Assembly: GCF_025421715.1 (NCBI RefSeq)
Contig: NZ_JAOEFC010000001.1
Coordinates: 558,001-622,000 of the forward strand
Direction of reading: 5' to 3'
Length of the DNA stretch: 64,000 bases
From: Microbacterium festucae
Lineage (GTDB): Bacteria; Actinomycetota; Actinomycetes; Actinomycetales; Microbacteriaceae
A program made the translations under genes and the position numbers. The notes beneath the pieces were generated by a model that worked only from the letters and a program-made list of their open reading frames with translations, ran no database searches and was not told the origin of the DNA. Shown here piece after piece: positions 46,004 to 53,684 of this stretch (position 1 is its first letter; each line of letters starts with the position of its first letter).

Positions 46004-46894
46004 ATGGATCAGCGCACCATCGGCCCGTACACCGTCTCGGCGATCGGCCTGGGCGCCATGCCCATGTCGATGAACGGCGACCGCGTCTACCCCGATCACG
46101 ACGACGCCATCGCCACCGTGCACGCCGCGCTCGAAGCGGGCGTCACCTTCATCGACACCGCCGACATCTACGCGCCGAGCTGGGACACGATGGGCCACAA
46201 CGAGCGCATCGTGCGCGACGCGCTCGTGACGTGGGGCGGCAGCACCGACGGCATCCTGGTGGCCACGAAGGGCGGCATCACGCGCACCGCGGAGAAGGAC
46301 TTCGGCCGCGACGGCTCGCTCGCCTACCTGCGCAGCGCGGTGCAGAAGTCGCTGCAGAACCTCGGCGTCGACGTCATCGACCTCTACCAGTACCACCGCC
46401 CCGACCGGTGGCTGGTCTACGGCGAGATCATCGACAACCTGAAGACCCTGCAGAGCGAGGGCCTCATTCGCGAGATCGGCATCTCGAACGCGAGTGTCGA
46501 AGAGATCGAGATCGCCCGGCAGGTGCTCGGCGACGGCGGCCTGGCGAGCGTGCAGAACGAGTTCTCGCCGCGTCACCCCGGCAGCTACGGCGAGCTGCGC
46601 TACTGCGACGAGCACGGCATCGCATTCCTCCCGTGGAGCCCGCTGGGCGGCACCGGCGGCGGTGCCCGCGCGGTCGGCGAGCGCTTCGGCGTGTTCCGCG
46701 AGATCGGCGAGGCGCACGGGGTGAGCCCGCAGCAGGTGGTGCTCGCCTGGGAGCTGTCGCTCAGCCCCGTCGTCGTGCCGATCCCGGGCGCCCGGCGCGC
46801 GGCATCCATCGCCGACTCGGCACGGGCTGCCGACCTGCACCTCAGCGCCGACGAGCTCGCCCGCTGCGCCGCCGCCGTGAACATCGAGGTCTGA
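46004..46894 (+). CDS. Aldo/keto reductase
   Basis: 296 residues, (beta/alpha)8 barrel. The catalytic set is visible: Asp and Tyr in FIDTADIYAPSW, Lys in ILVATKGGI, and His in DLYQYHRPD. The cofactor site is near IPGARRAASI towards the C-terminus. It reduces an aldehyde or ketone with NADPH; the substrate is unknown. ATG 46004 has an AAGGAAG ribosome site. Single gene. Confidence 0.9.
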   Translation: MDQRTIGPYTVSAIGLGAMPMSMNGDRVYPDHDDAIATVHAALEAGVTFIDTADIYAPSWDTMGHNERIVRDALVTWGGSTDGILVATKGGITRTAEKDFGRDGSLAYLRSAVQKSLQNLGVDVIDLYQYHRPDRWLVYGEIIDNLKTLQSEGLIREIGISNASVEEIEIARQVLGDGGLASVQNEFSPRHPGSYGELRYCDEHGIAFLPWSPLGGTGGGARAVGERFGVFREIGEAHGVSPQQVVLAWELSLSPVVVPIPGARRAASIADSARAADLHLSADELARCAAAVNIEV

Positions 46895-46956
46895 CGCCGG
46901 CCGCGAGCAGAAGGCACCTCCGCGGCAAGACGCCCCCACGCGTCCCCGCCGCGACC

Positions 46957-46962
46957 TACGGT
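46957..46962 (+). promoter_or_regulatory. -10 hexamer TACGGT, leaderless start for the MFS gene
   Basis: TACGGT ends 6 bases before ATG 46969, which also rules out a much longer upstream reading frame as the true start. Confidence 0.6.
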
Positions 46963-46968
46963 GGACCC

Positions 46969-48363
46969 ATGACCGAGCGCATGACCCCCCAGCAGCGGCT
47001 GGTCGTGGCCATCGCGGTGCTCGGATCGTTCGTCGCGTTCCTCGACGGCACGGTCGTCAACGTCGCCCTGCCGGCGATCGAGCGCGAGCTCGGCGGCGGC
47101 CTGTCGACCCAGCAGTGGGCGGTGGATGCCTACCTCGTCACGCTCGGCGCGCTCATCCTGGTGGCCGGCGCCGCCAGCGACGCCTACGGCCGGCTGCTGA
47201 TCCTGCGGATCGGGCTGATCGGCTTCGGGATCGCCTCGATCGCCGTCGCGGTGGCCCCCACGATCGAGCTGCTCATCGCGGCGCGAGCCGTGCAGGGACT
47301 GGCCGGGGCCTTCCTCGTGCCGAGCTCGCTCGCCCTCATCACCTCGACGATGGACGACCCGGTGCGCTCGCGCGCCATCGGGCTGTGGACGGCGCTGACC
47401 ACCGGCGCGATGATCGTGGGCCCCTTGGTGGGCGGGGTGATCGTCGACGTCTCGTCGTGGCGGTTCGTCTTCGTCATCAACGTGGTGCCCATCGGCGTGG
47501 CGCTGTGGCTGCTCACCCGGCTCACCGCGCGCGATCACCGCCGTCCCGATGCGCGCATCGACTGGTGGGGTGCGGTCATGTGCACCCTGGGCCTGGGGCT
47601 GTTCGTCTTCGCGCTCATCGAGCTGCCGGTCGCGACCGACCCCGCCCCGCTGTGGGTGGCGCTGGCGGTGGGGGCGGCGCTGTTCGCGGGGTTCATCTGG
47701 CGCCAGCACGTCACCGCCTCGCCGCTGCTGCCCCTGTCGCTGTTCCGCAATCGCACGTTCGCGAGCGGCAACGTCGCGACGTTCTTCATCTACGCCGCCC
47801 TGTCGCTCAACGGCTTCGTCGTCGCGGTCTACCTGCAGCAGGGCGCCGGGCTCAGCGCCACCATGGCGGGCCTGGCGAGCCTGCCCACGACGATCCTCTC
47901 GATCGCGCTGAGCTCGCGGTTCGGCGCCCTGTCGGGTCGCATGGGTCCGCGCCTGTTCATGTCGGTCGGCCCGGTGGTCATGGCGGCGGGCTGCCTGCTG
48001 CTGCTGACGGTGGGTGCGACGTTCGACTACTGGTGGCAGGTGCTGCCGGGCATGATCGTGCTCGGGCTGGGCCTGGCGATCACCGTGTCACCGCTGACCG
48101 CGGGCATTCTCGGCGCGGTGGATGCCGGGCGCTCCGGCATCGGATCGGCGGTCAACAACGCGGTCGCGCGAGTGGCCGGCCTGCTCGCGGTCGCGTCTCT
48201 CGCGGCCATCACCGGCGGCGCGCTCGATCTCGGCGGCTTCCACCGCGCGTGCCTGGTGGCGGGGGTGCTGCTGCTGATGGGCGCCGCCGTCTCGGCGGTC
48301 GGGGTGCGCAACCCGCCGCGCACCCCTGCGCGGGGCGCCGCCGATCAGCCGGCTGTGCCGTAG
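46969..48363 (+). CDS. MFS transporter, DHA2 (EmrB/QacA) drug-efflux type
   Basis: 464 residues with about 14 membrane helices. Helix 1 contains the motif FLDGTVVNVALPAIERELG (motif D1), the loop after helix 2 is SDAYGRLLILRIGL (motif A), and helix 5 has TTGAMIVGPLVGGVI (motif C), which marks proton-coupled exporters of drugs or small metabolites. The specificity is unknown. The 3' end overlaps the convergent DUF899 gene by 19 bases. Confidence 0.9.
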   Translation: MTERMTPQQRLVVAIAVLGSFVAFLDGTVVNVALPAIERELGGGLSTQQWAVDAYLVTLGALILVAGAASDAYGRLLILRIGLIGFGIASIAVAVAPTIELLIAARAVQGLAGAFLVPSSLALITSTMDDPVRSRAIGLWTALTTGAMIVGPLVGGVIVDVSSWRFVFVINVVPIGVALWLLTRLTARDHRRPDARIDWWGAVMCTLGLGLFVFALIELPVATDPAPLWVALAVGAALFAGFIWRQHVTASPLLPLSLFRNRTFASGNVATFFIYAALSLNGFVVAVYLQQGAGLSATMAGLASLPTTILSIALSSRFGALSGRMGPRLFMSVGPVVMAAGCLLLLTVGATFDYWWQVLPGMIVLGLGLAITVSPLTAGILGAVDAGRSGIGSAVNNAVARVAGLLAVASLAAITGGALDLGGFHRACLVAGVLLLMGAAVSAVGVRNPPRTPARGAADQPAVP

Positions 48364-49034
48364 CGCGCTCCGATCTCCTTCGAACTCCGTCCACCCTCGT
48401 AGGTGCCGTGCTGCGGCCAGCCGTCGGGCACGTCCTGCCACTCCTCCTGGCGGCCGTAGGGCAGCACGTCGATCAGCCCGTGCAGGTGACCGAGCTGCTC
48501 GGTCCCGCGGCCGTCGGTGTGCCACGTGCGGTACACGGTGTCGCCGTCTCGCAGGAAGACGTTCACCGCGAACCCCGCATCCGGCGGCGCGCCCATGTCG
48601 GCGCCGAACGGGCTGTGCGCCGTGGAGTACCACTCCATCTTGTTGCCGACGCGGTCGCGGTAGGCCAGGGCCTCGTCGATGAGGCCCTGGGTGACGATGA
48701 CGAAGCGCGCGTCGTACTGGTCCAAGAAGTCGAGGCGGGTGAACTGCGAGGTCCACCCGGTGCACCCGGGGCACTGCCAGGTCTTCCCGTCGGCCCACAT
48801 GTGGCTGTAGACGATCAGCTGCGATCGGCCGCGGAACAGGTCGACCAGGCGCACCGGGCCGTCGGGCCCGTCGAGCACATAGTCGGGCAGCTCGACCATC
48901 GGCAGTCGGCGGCGCTGGGCGGCGACCGCGTCGAGCTCGCGGGTGGCCGCCTTCTCGCGCACCCGCAGGGCGTCGAGCTCTCGCCGCCAGGTGTCGGCGT
49001 CGACGATCGGGGGCAGGGCGGACGATGTCGTCAT
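48345..49034 (-). CDS. DUF899 family thioredoxin-like protein
   Basis: 229 residues. DUF899 features: ELDALRVREKAATRELDAV at the N-terminus, then RLPMVEL, LVDLFRGRSQLIVYSHMW, and CPGCTGW, a CxxC in a thioredoxin-like fold. Further markers are YRDRVGNKMEWYSTAHSPFG and DGDTVYRTWHTDGRG. The function is not established; a redox role is likely. A GAGGAAGG ribosome site precedes ATG 49034. Confidence 0.88.
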   Translation of the reverse strand: MTTSSALPPIVDADTWRRELDALRVREKAATRELDAVAAQRRRLPMVELPDYVLDGPDGPVRLVDLFRGRSQLIVYSHMWADGKTWQCPGCTGWTSQFTRLDFLDQYDARFVIVTQGLIDEALAYRDRVGNKMEWYSTAHSPFGADMGAPPDAGFAVNVFLRDGDTVYRTWHTDGRGTEQLGHLHGLIDVLPYGRQEEWQDVPDGWPQHGTYEGGRSSKEIGARYGTAG

Positions 49035-49218
49035 GATGACCTTCCTCAGTGCGGGCGGATGCCGGACGGCCGGGCCCCGATGCCGGTGTCGACGGCGATC
49101 GGATGCCGCCGGCCGCGCCACCATCGTCGACCCGGCCGACGACATCGGCAAGGGGGGGTGGCGTTACCCCGGTGATGACGTGTGGCAGGGCGTGGCGTTC
49201 TGCTGACAGACTGACCCC

Positions 49219-50172
49219 ATGAGCGTGATCGAGAACTCGAAACTCACTGTCGTCGGCGCGGGTGCGGTCGGATCCAGCGTCGCCTATGCCTCCCTCATCC
49301 GCGGGTCGGCCCGGCACGTCGCCCTGTACGACATCGCCACCGAGAAGACCGAAGCCGAGGTGCTCGACCTCTCGCACGGCGCGCAGTTCACCGGTTCGAG
49401 CGACATCATCGGCGGCTCGGATATCTCGGTCGCCGCGGGTTCGCACGTCGTGGTGATCACCGCCGGCGCCAAGCAGAAGCCGGGCCAGACCCGCACCGAG
49501 CTGGCCGGCGTCAACGCCAACATCCTCAAGACGATGATGCCGCAGCTGCTCGAGGTCGCCCCCGACGCCGTCTTCGTCATCGTCACCAACCCCTGCGACG
49601 TGCTCACCGTACTCGCCCAGGAGAACACCGGCCTGCCGGTGGGGCGCGTGTTCGCGTCGGGCACCGTGCTCGACACCTCGCGTCTGCGGTGGAAGATCGC
49701 CCAGCGCGCGGGCGTCGCGATCGCCAGCGTGCACGCCTACATCGTCGGCGAGCACGGCGACACCGAGTTCCCGCTGTGGTCGCACGCGACCATCGGCACC
49801 GTGCCGATCCTCGAGTGGCAGCCGCTCGACGGCCAGCCGAAGTTCACCGTCGACGAGCTCGACCAGATCGCCGTCGACGTGCGCGACGCCGCCTACAAGG
49901 TCATCCAGGGCAAGGGCGCGACCAACTACGCCATCGGCCTGTCGAGCGCCCGCATCGTCGAGGCGATCCTCAACGACCAGAACGCCGTGCTGCCGGTGTC
50001 CACCGTGCTCGACGACTTCCACGGCGTGAGCGGCGTGGCCCTGTCAGTGCCCTCGATCGTCAACAGCAAGGGCGCCCAGCCCATCCGCGAGACGCCGTTC
50101 TCGGCCAACGAGCTCGGTCTGTTCCGCCGCTCGGCCGACGCGCTGCGCGAGGTCGCCGACTCGCTGCGCTGA
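49219..50172 (+). CDS. ldh: L-lactate dehydrogenase
   Basis: 317 residues. It interconverts pyruvate and L-lactate with NADH. The Rossmann motif is VVGAGAVGSSVA; GAKQKPGQTRTEL holds the active-site loop with the substrate-specificity Gln of lactate (not malate) dehydrogenases. DTSRLR and His179 in VGEHGD complete the catalytic site. CAGACT lies 6 bases before the ATG. Single gene followed by two hairpins. Confidence 0.93.
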   Translation: MSVIENSKLTVVGAGAVGSSVAYASLIRGSARHVALYDIATEKTEAEVLDLSHGAQFTGSSDIIGGSDISVAAGSHVVVITAGAKQKPGQTRTELAGVNANILKTMMPQLLEVAPDAVFVIVTNPCDVLTVLAQENTGLPVGRVFASGTVLDTSRLRWKIAQRAGVAIASVHAYIVGEHGDTEFPLWSHATIGTVPILEWQPLDGQPKFTVDELDQIAVDVRDAAYKVIQGKGATNYAIGLSSARIVEAILNDQNAVLPVSTVLDDFHGVSGVALSVPSIVNSKGAQPIRETPFSANELGLFRRSADALREVADSLR

Positions 50173-50180
50173 CCCCGCCC

Positions 50181-50220
50181 CGCCGCGCGTTCCGCGCGGC
50201 GACCCCGCGGAACGCGGGGT
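50181..50220 (+). terminator. Two adjacent hairpins after ldh with complementary loops
   Basis: Hairpin 1 (50181-50201): CGCCGCGC/GCGCGGCG, loop GTTCC. Hairpin 2 (50202-50220): ACCCCGC/GCGGGGT, loop GGAAC. The loops are exact reverse complements. They probably end the ldh transcript, though no U-run follows. Confidence 0.7.
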
Positions 50221-50235
50221 GTCGGATGCCGCGGC

Positions 50236-50241
50236 TAACCT
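50236..50241 (+). promoter_or_regulatory. -10 hexamer TAACCT, leaderless start for radA
   Basis: TAACCT ends 6 bases before ATG 50248. Confidence 0.6.
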
Positions 50242-50247
50242 AGCCCC

Positions 50248-51606
50248 ATGGCAACCCGACGCCCCGCGACCACGAGCGCCTTCCGGTGCACCGAGTGCGG
50301 CTGGACCACCGCGAAATGGGTGGGCCGCTGCGGCGAGTGCCAGCAGTGGGGCTCGGTGGTGGAGGCGGCGACGGTCACCGGCATCGTCCACTCCGTGACC
50401 GCGTCGGCGCCGGTGCGCGCCGCCCGCCCCATCACCCAGATCGACACGAGCGAGACCCCGCGGCGCACGAGCGGCGTCGGCGAGTTCGACCGCGTGCTCG
50501 GCGGCGGCATCGTGCCGGGCGCGGCCATTCTGCTGTCGGGCGAGCCGGGCGTGGGCAAGTCGACGCTGCTGCTCGAGGTCGCCGCCCAGAGCGCCCGCGC
50601 CGGCCGGCGCGTGCTCTACGCCAGTGCCGAAGAGTCCCTCGGGCAGGTGCGCCTGCGGGCCGAGCGCACCGGCGCGCTGCACGACGAGCTCTACCTCGCC
50701 GCCGAGACCGACCTGGCCACGATCCTCGGCCACATCGACGAGGTGCGCCCCGAGCTGCTCATCGTCGACTCGGTGCAGACGGTGTCGTCCTCCCTCACCG
50801 ACGGCGTCGCCGGGCATCCGAGCCAGGTGCGCGAAGTCGCCTCCACCCTCATCCGCGTGGCGAAGGAGCGGGACCTCCCCGTGATCATCGTCGGGCACGT
50901 CACCAAAGACGGCTCGATCGCCGGCCCCCGCATCCTCGAGCACCTCGTCGACGTGGTGTGCCAGTTCGAGGGCGACCGGCAGACGTCACTGCGCTTCGTG
51001 CGCGCCCTGAAGAACCGGTTCGGCGCGACCGACGAGGTGGGCTGCTTCGACATGACCGGCGACGGCATCGCCGAGGTGCCCGACCCCAGCGCCCTGTTCC
51101 TCGGGCACGGGTCGAACGAGCCGGGCACGTGCGTCACCATCGCCCTCGAGGGCCGGCGGGCGCTGCCCGTCGAGGTGCAGGCGCTCACCCTTCCGGCCAC
51201 CTCGGGCAACCCCCGCCGCATCGTCAGCGGCGTGGATGCGGCGCGGGTGGCGATGGTGCTGGCGGTGCTCGAGAAGCGCGCCCGCATCAAGGTCTCCGAC
51301 CAAGACGTCTACGTGTCGACGGTCGGCGGGGTGCGGCTGGTCGAGCCGGCCGCCGACCTGGCGATCGCGATGGCGGTGGCCAGCGCCGTGACCGGCCGCA
51401 GCAACCCGGCCGGGGTCGTCGCCGTCGGTGAACTGAGCCTGGCCGGTGAGATCCGCGCCGTCACCCAGCACGATCAGCGCCGCAGCGAGGCCGCGCGGCT
51501 GGGCTACCGCACGGTGATCGACCGTGCGTCGAAGACGGTGCAGTCGGCGCTGGGCGATGTCGCACGGCTGCATCCGGTCGACACCCGCGACGTGCCCGAC
51601 TTCTGA
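50248..51606 (+). CDS. radA: DNA repair protein RadA
   Basis: 452 residues, a RecA-like ATPase helping branch migration in recombination. The zinc finger has Cys14, Cys17, Cys28 and Cys31. Walker A is GEPGVGKST, Walker B LLIVDSVQTV, and the RadA-specific KNRFG motif is present. The C-terminal Lon-protease-like domain (DVYVSTVGGVRLVEP, and AVGELSLAGEIRAV) lacks the catalytic dyad as usual. Leaderless start. It converges with the SseB-like gene. Confidence 0.96.
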   Translation: MATRRPATTSAFRCTECGWTTAKWVGRCGECQQWGSVVEAATVTGIVHSVTASAPVRAARPITQIDTSETPRRTSGVGEFDRVLGGGIVPGAAILLSGEPGVGKSTLLLEVAAQSARAGRRVLYASAEESLGQVRLRAERTGALHDELYLAAETDLATILGHIDEVRPELLIVDSVQTVSSSLTDGVAGHPSQVREVASTLIRVAKERDLPVIIVGHVTKDGSIAGPRILEHLVDVVCQFEGDRQTSLRFVRALKNRFGATDEVGCFDMTGDGIAEVPDPSALFLGHGSNEPGTCVTIALEGRRALPVEVQALTLPATSGNPRRIVSGVDAARVAMVLAVLEKRARIKVSDQDVYVSTVGGVRLVEPAADLAIAMAVASAVTGRSNPAGVVAVGELSLAGEIRAVTQHDQRRSEAARLGYRTVIDRASKTVQSALGDVARLHPVDTRDVPDF

Positions 51607-51631
51607 GCGGTCGAGTTCTGAGCGGTCGCCC

Positions 51632-52042
51632 TCAGAGGTCGAGGGCGGCGAGCAGGTCGGCGGGCGAGGCCTGCATCGGATGCGGGCCGGCGATGTCGAA
51701 GAAGACGGTGGTGATCTCGTCGCCGTGGGTGCCGAGGAAGGCCTTCAGCCAGCCCGGCGACTGCAGGGCGACCGCCGGCGGCAGTGCCGGGGGCTTGTTC
51801 ACCGCATCGCTGAACAGCAGCAGCGCGATCTGACCGGTGTTCGGGTCGCGGAAGGTCCACACCTCACCCGAGTCGAGCGGGTTGTCGCGCTGTCCGGGGC
51901 GCAGCAGCGGCACGACGGTGGGTCCGTGGCGCAGTGCGAACGCGAGCGCCGCCATGTCCTGGGTCTGCAGGGCGTCGGCCAGCTGGGTGTTGCGGAACTC
52001 CAGCGGCTCGTCCTTCGACGTCTTCGCGCGCTTCTTGGCCAT
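51632..52042 (-). CDS. SseB-like family protein
   Basis: 136 residues, soluble. A basic N-terminus (MAKKRAKTSKDEP) is followed by a helix and the segment TVVPLLRPGQRDNPLDSGEV, then GQIALLLFSDAVNKPPALPP, a pattern of the SseB N-terminal domain. In Actinobacteria such proteins are common and uncharacterised. The leaderless start is supported by TAGGCT 6 bases upstream. Confidence 0.65.
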   Translation of the reverse strand: MAKKRAKTSKDEPLEFRNTQLADALQTQDMAALAFALRHGPTVVPLLRPGQRDNPLDSGEVWTFRDPNTGQIALLLFSDAVNKPPALPPAVALQSPGWLKAFLGTHGDEITTVFFDIAGPHPMQASPADLLAALDL

Positions 52043-52048
52043 CCGTCC

Positions 52049-52054
52049 AGCCTA
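52049..52054 (-). promoter_or_regulatory. -10 hexamer TAGGCT, leaderless start for the SseB-like gene
   Basis: On the minus strand TAGGCT ends 6 bases before ATG 52042. Confidence 0.6.
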
Positions 52055-52094
52055 GCCAGTCGGTCTGCCGGGGCCACCCGGCGTGGGCCCGGCA

Positions 52095-52246
52095 GGGCAA
52101 AAGGGGGGGCCCTCTCGATCTCCCCATTGGGGACTGGGAAACTCGAGAGGGCCCTGCTCACCGCGGCAAGTCGCCTGCATCACGTCTCTGGGGAAGACAG
52201 TGAACCACCGCTGGGGACAGTGGGGCACCTACCAGTGGCGGGAGCT
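52095..52246 (-). ncRNA. Candidate structured small RNA with two identical C-rich hairpin loops
   Basis: The 317-base gap between the SseB-like and upstream genes has no open frame but dense structure on the minus strand. Hairpin A (52223-52205) is CCACUG-UCCCCAG-CGGUGG. Hairpin B (52203-52180) is UCAC, bulged U, GUCU-UCCCCAG-AGAC, GUGA. Both loops are the same 7 bases. A 12-bp terminator-like stem GGGCCCTCTCGA (52154-52107) with an inner CCCC/GGGG pair is followed by UUUU at 52102-52099. TACGCT at 52258-52253 is a good -10. C-rich twin loops recall the actinobacterial 6C RNA; that identity is untested. Confidence 0.6.
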
Positions 52247-52252
52247 ACGAAT

Positions 52253-52258
52253 AGCGTA
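52253..52258 (-). promoter_or_regulatory. -10 hexamer TACGCT of the candidate small RNA
   Basis: On the minus strand TACGCT places the transcript start near 52246, just before hairpin A. No clear -35 is seen. Confidence 0.45.
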
Positions 52259-52279
52259 ACGCGATAGATCTTTGGCACA

Positions 52280-52297
52280 GTCCCCCAAAAGGGGGAC
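52280..52297 (-). terminator. Hairpin terminator for the gene at 52360-53037
   Basis: Perfect 7-bp stem GTCCCCC/GGGGGAC with a 4-base loop, 63 bases past the stop codon. It also insulates the small-RNA promoter. Confidence 0.7.
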
Positions 52298-52304
52298 AAA
52301 TGCA

Positions 52305-52318
52305 TGAGAATGTTCTCA
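52305..52318. promoter_or_regulatory. Perfect palindrome TGAGAATGTTCTCA
   Basis: 6-2-6 inverted repeat in an otherwise featureless stretch, upstream of the candidate small RNA. It could be a regulator site; its identity is unknown. Confidence 0.4.
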
Positions 52319-52359
52319 GGAATTCGCGGGGGGAGCATGTTCCGGCAGGGCCGGAAACC

Positions 52360-53037
52360 TCACCGCAGCCGGAACTGACCCGGCCGCGATTCGACCCCGC
52401 CGATCTCCACGGTCAGATTGTAGTAACCCGGCCGGGCGGCCGCACGGTTGCCGTCGCACGAGTCCACCGACGAGCGGGTGCGGTCCCACGACAGCGGCGC
52501 CGCGCTGGAGACCGTCTGACCGGCGGCGAGCTGGACGATCTGGCTGCTCGACTCCGACTGGCAGTCGGTCGAGCGCCACCACACGTCGCTCCCGCTGGTG
52601 ATCGTGAACGCCTGCGTGGCCGTGCCGACGTCGATGAGGCACGGCTGCGTGCTGCGATTGGTGAGCGCGATCGACAGCTGGGGCTGCTCACCCGCGCCGT
52701 ACGACTGCTTGTCGGTCACGGCCGACACCTCGAGACTGCCGGTGCTGCACTGCGCGATCTCGTCTTCGGCCGCGGGCGTCTCGGTGGGCTCGGGGGTGAC
52801 CGCCGAGGTCTCGGTGGGCGTCACGTCGACGGTCGCCGAAGGCGCCGGGGCGGGGCTGGTCGCCACGCCGGATGCCGTCCCGGCGGGGCGCGGCTGCGCA
52901 CCGGCATCCGTGGCATTCCACGGCTGCCAGAGCACGATCGCCACGGCGACACCCAACACCAGCAGCACGGCGAGCACCACGGCGAGTCGGCGCCGACGGT
53001 ACACGGCGGGCGACGGGCGGCGCGGCGGGCTGGTCAC
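52360..53037 (-). CDS. Membrane-anchored extracytoplasmic protein, DUF4232-like
   Basis: 225 residues. A basic N-terminus leads into one membrane helix (VVLAVLLVLGVAVAIVLW), then a Pro/Thr/Ala linker of ~50 residues, then a ~130-residue beta domain. The domain has KQSYGAGEQPQLSIALTNRS, CLIDVGT and WWRSTDCQ, like DUF4232 (immunoglobulin-like, secreted). Four cysteines probably form disulfides. GTG start with TAGCCT 6 bases upstream. The function is unknown. Confidence 0.7.
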   Translation of the reverse strand: MTSPPRRPSPAVYRRRRLAVVLAVLLVLGVAVAIVLWQPWNATDAGAQPRPAGTASGVATSPAPAPSATVDVTPTETSAVTPEPTETPAAEDEIAQCSTGSLEVSAVTDKQSYGAGEQPQLSIALTNRSTQPCLIDVGTATQAFTITSGSDVWWRSTDCQSESSSQIVQLAAGQTVSSAAPLSWDRTRSSVDSCDGNRAAARPGYYNLTVEIGGVESRPGQFRLR

Positions 53038-53043
53038 CCCTCC

Positions 53044-53049
53044 AGGCTA
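53044..53049 (-). promoter_or_regulatory. -10 hexamer TAGCCT, leaderless start for the gene at 53037
   Basis: On the minus strand TAGCCT ends 6 bases before GTG 53037. Confidence 0.55.
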
Positions 53050-53063
53050 GAGCGGGACAGCGC

Positions 53064-53564
53064 TCAGAGCCGCTTGAGCATGCGGGTGTTGCCGAGAGTG
53101 TTCGGTTTCACGTGCGCCAGGTCGAGGAACTCGGCCACACCTTCGTCGGGGCTGCGCAGCAGCTGCGAGTACACGTCGGCGTCGACGACCTGCTCGCCGA
53201 TCGGCTCGAAGCCGCGACGCGTGAAGAAGGGGACCTCGAAGGTGAGGCAGAACAGTCGCGACAGCCCCAACTGCCGGGCATGCTGCTCGAGCCGCTCGAC
53301 GATGGCGCCGCCGACCCCGTGCTGCAGCCAGCCCTCCGCGACGATGAGTGTGCGGATCTCGCCGAGGTCCTCCCACATGACGTGCAGGGCACCGCAGCCG
53401 ATGATCGCGCCGTCGCTCTCGGCGACGACGAACTCCTGCACCGATTCGAAGAGGGTGACCCGCTCTTTGCCGAGCAGGATCCGTCGCTGCACCCACGGGT
53501 CGAGCAGCTCGAGGATCGCGCGCACGTCGGACGTGCGTGCCGGGCGGACGGTGAACGTGCTCAC
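53064..53564 (-). CDS. argA: Amino-acid N-acetyltransferase (GNAT, Rv2747-like)
   Basis: 166 residues. It acetylates L-glutamate as the first step of arginine synthesis in Actinobacteria that use a short GNAT-only ArgA. Family markers: VRPARTSDVRAILELLDPW, LFESVQEFVVAE, the acetyl-CoA loop in WLQHGVGGAIVERLE (Q/RxxGxG/A variant), and FEVPFFTRRGFEPIGE. The kinase-like domain of classical ArgA is absent, as expected for this type. GTG start with TAAGGT 6 bases upstream. Confidence 0.8.
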   Translation of the reverse strand: MSTFTVRPARTSDVRAILELLDPWVQRRILLGKERVTLFESVQEFVVAESDGAIIGCGALHVMWEDLGEIRTLIVAEGWLQHGVGGAIVERLEQHARQLGLSRLFCLTFEVPFFTRRGFEPIGEQVVDADVYSQLLRSPDEGVAEFLDLAHVKPNTLGNTRMLKRL

Positions 53565-53570
53565 CGCACC

Positions 53571-53576
53571 ACCTTA
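53571..53576 (-). promoter_or_regulatory. -10 hexamer TAAGGT, leaderless start for argA
   Basis: On the minus strand TAAGGT ends 6 bases before GTG 53564. Confidence 0.6.
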
Positions 53577-53684
53577 TTGCGCCGCCCCCGGCTACCGGCC
53601 GGCGCCCCGCGCACGGCCGCCTCGCCGGCGCCGATAGTCTGACGGGGCACGACCCACTGTCCTGATCCCGGAGGCGGCCCCAGC

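Noticed and set aside
45637..46968. N-terminal extension of the MFS transporter reaching back over the tRNA and aldo/keto reductase
   Set aside because: The frame is open by chance; a leaderless promoter and motif D1 place the true start at 46969, and the tRNA gene lies in the way.
52305..52318. LexA/SOS box
   Set aside because: The actinobacterial LexA site has GAAC and GTTC half-sites four bases apart; this palindrome has a two-base spacer and different half-sites.
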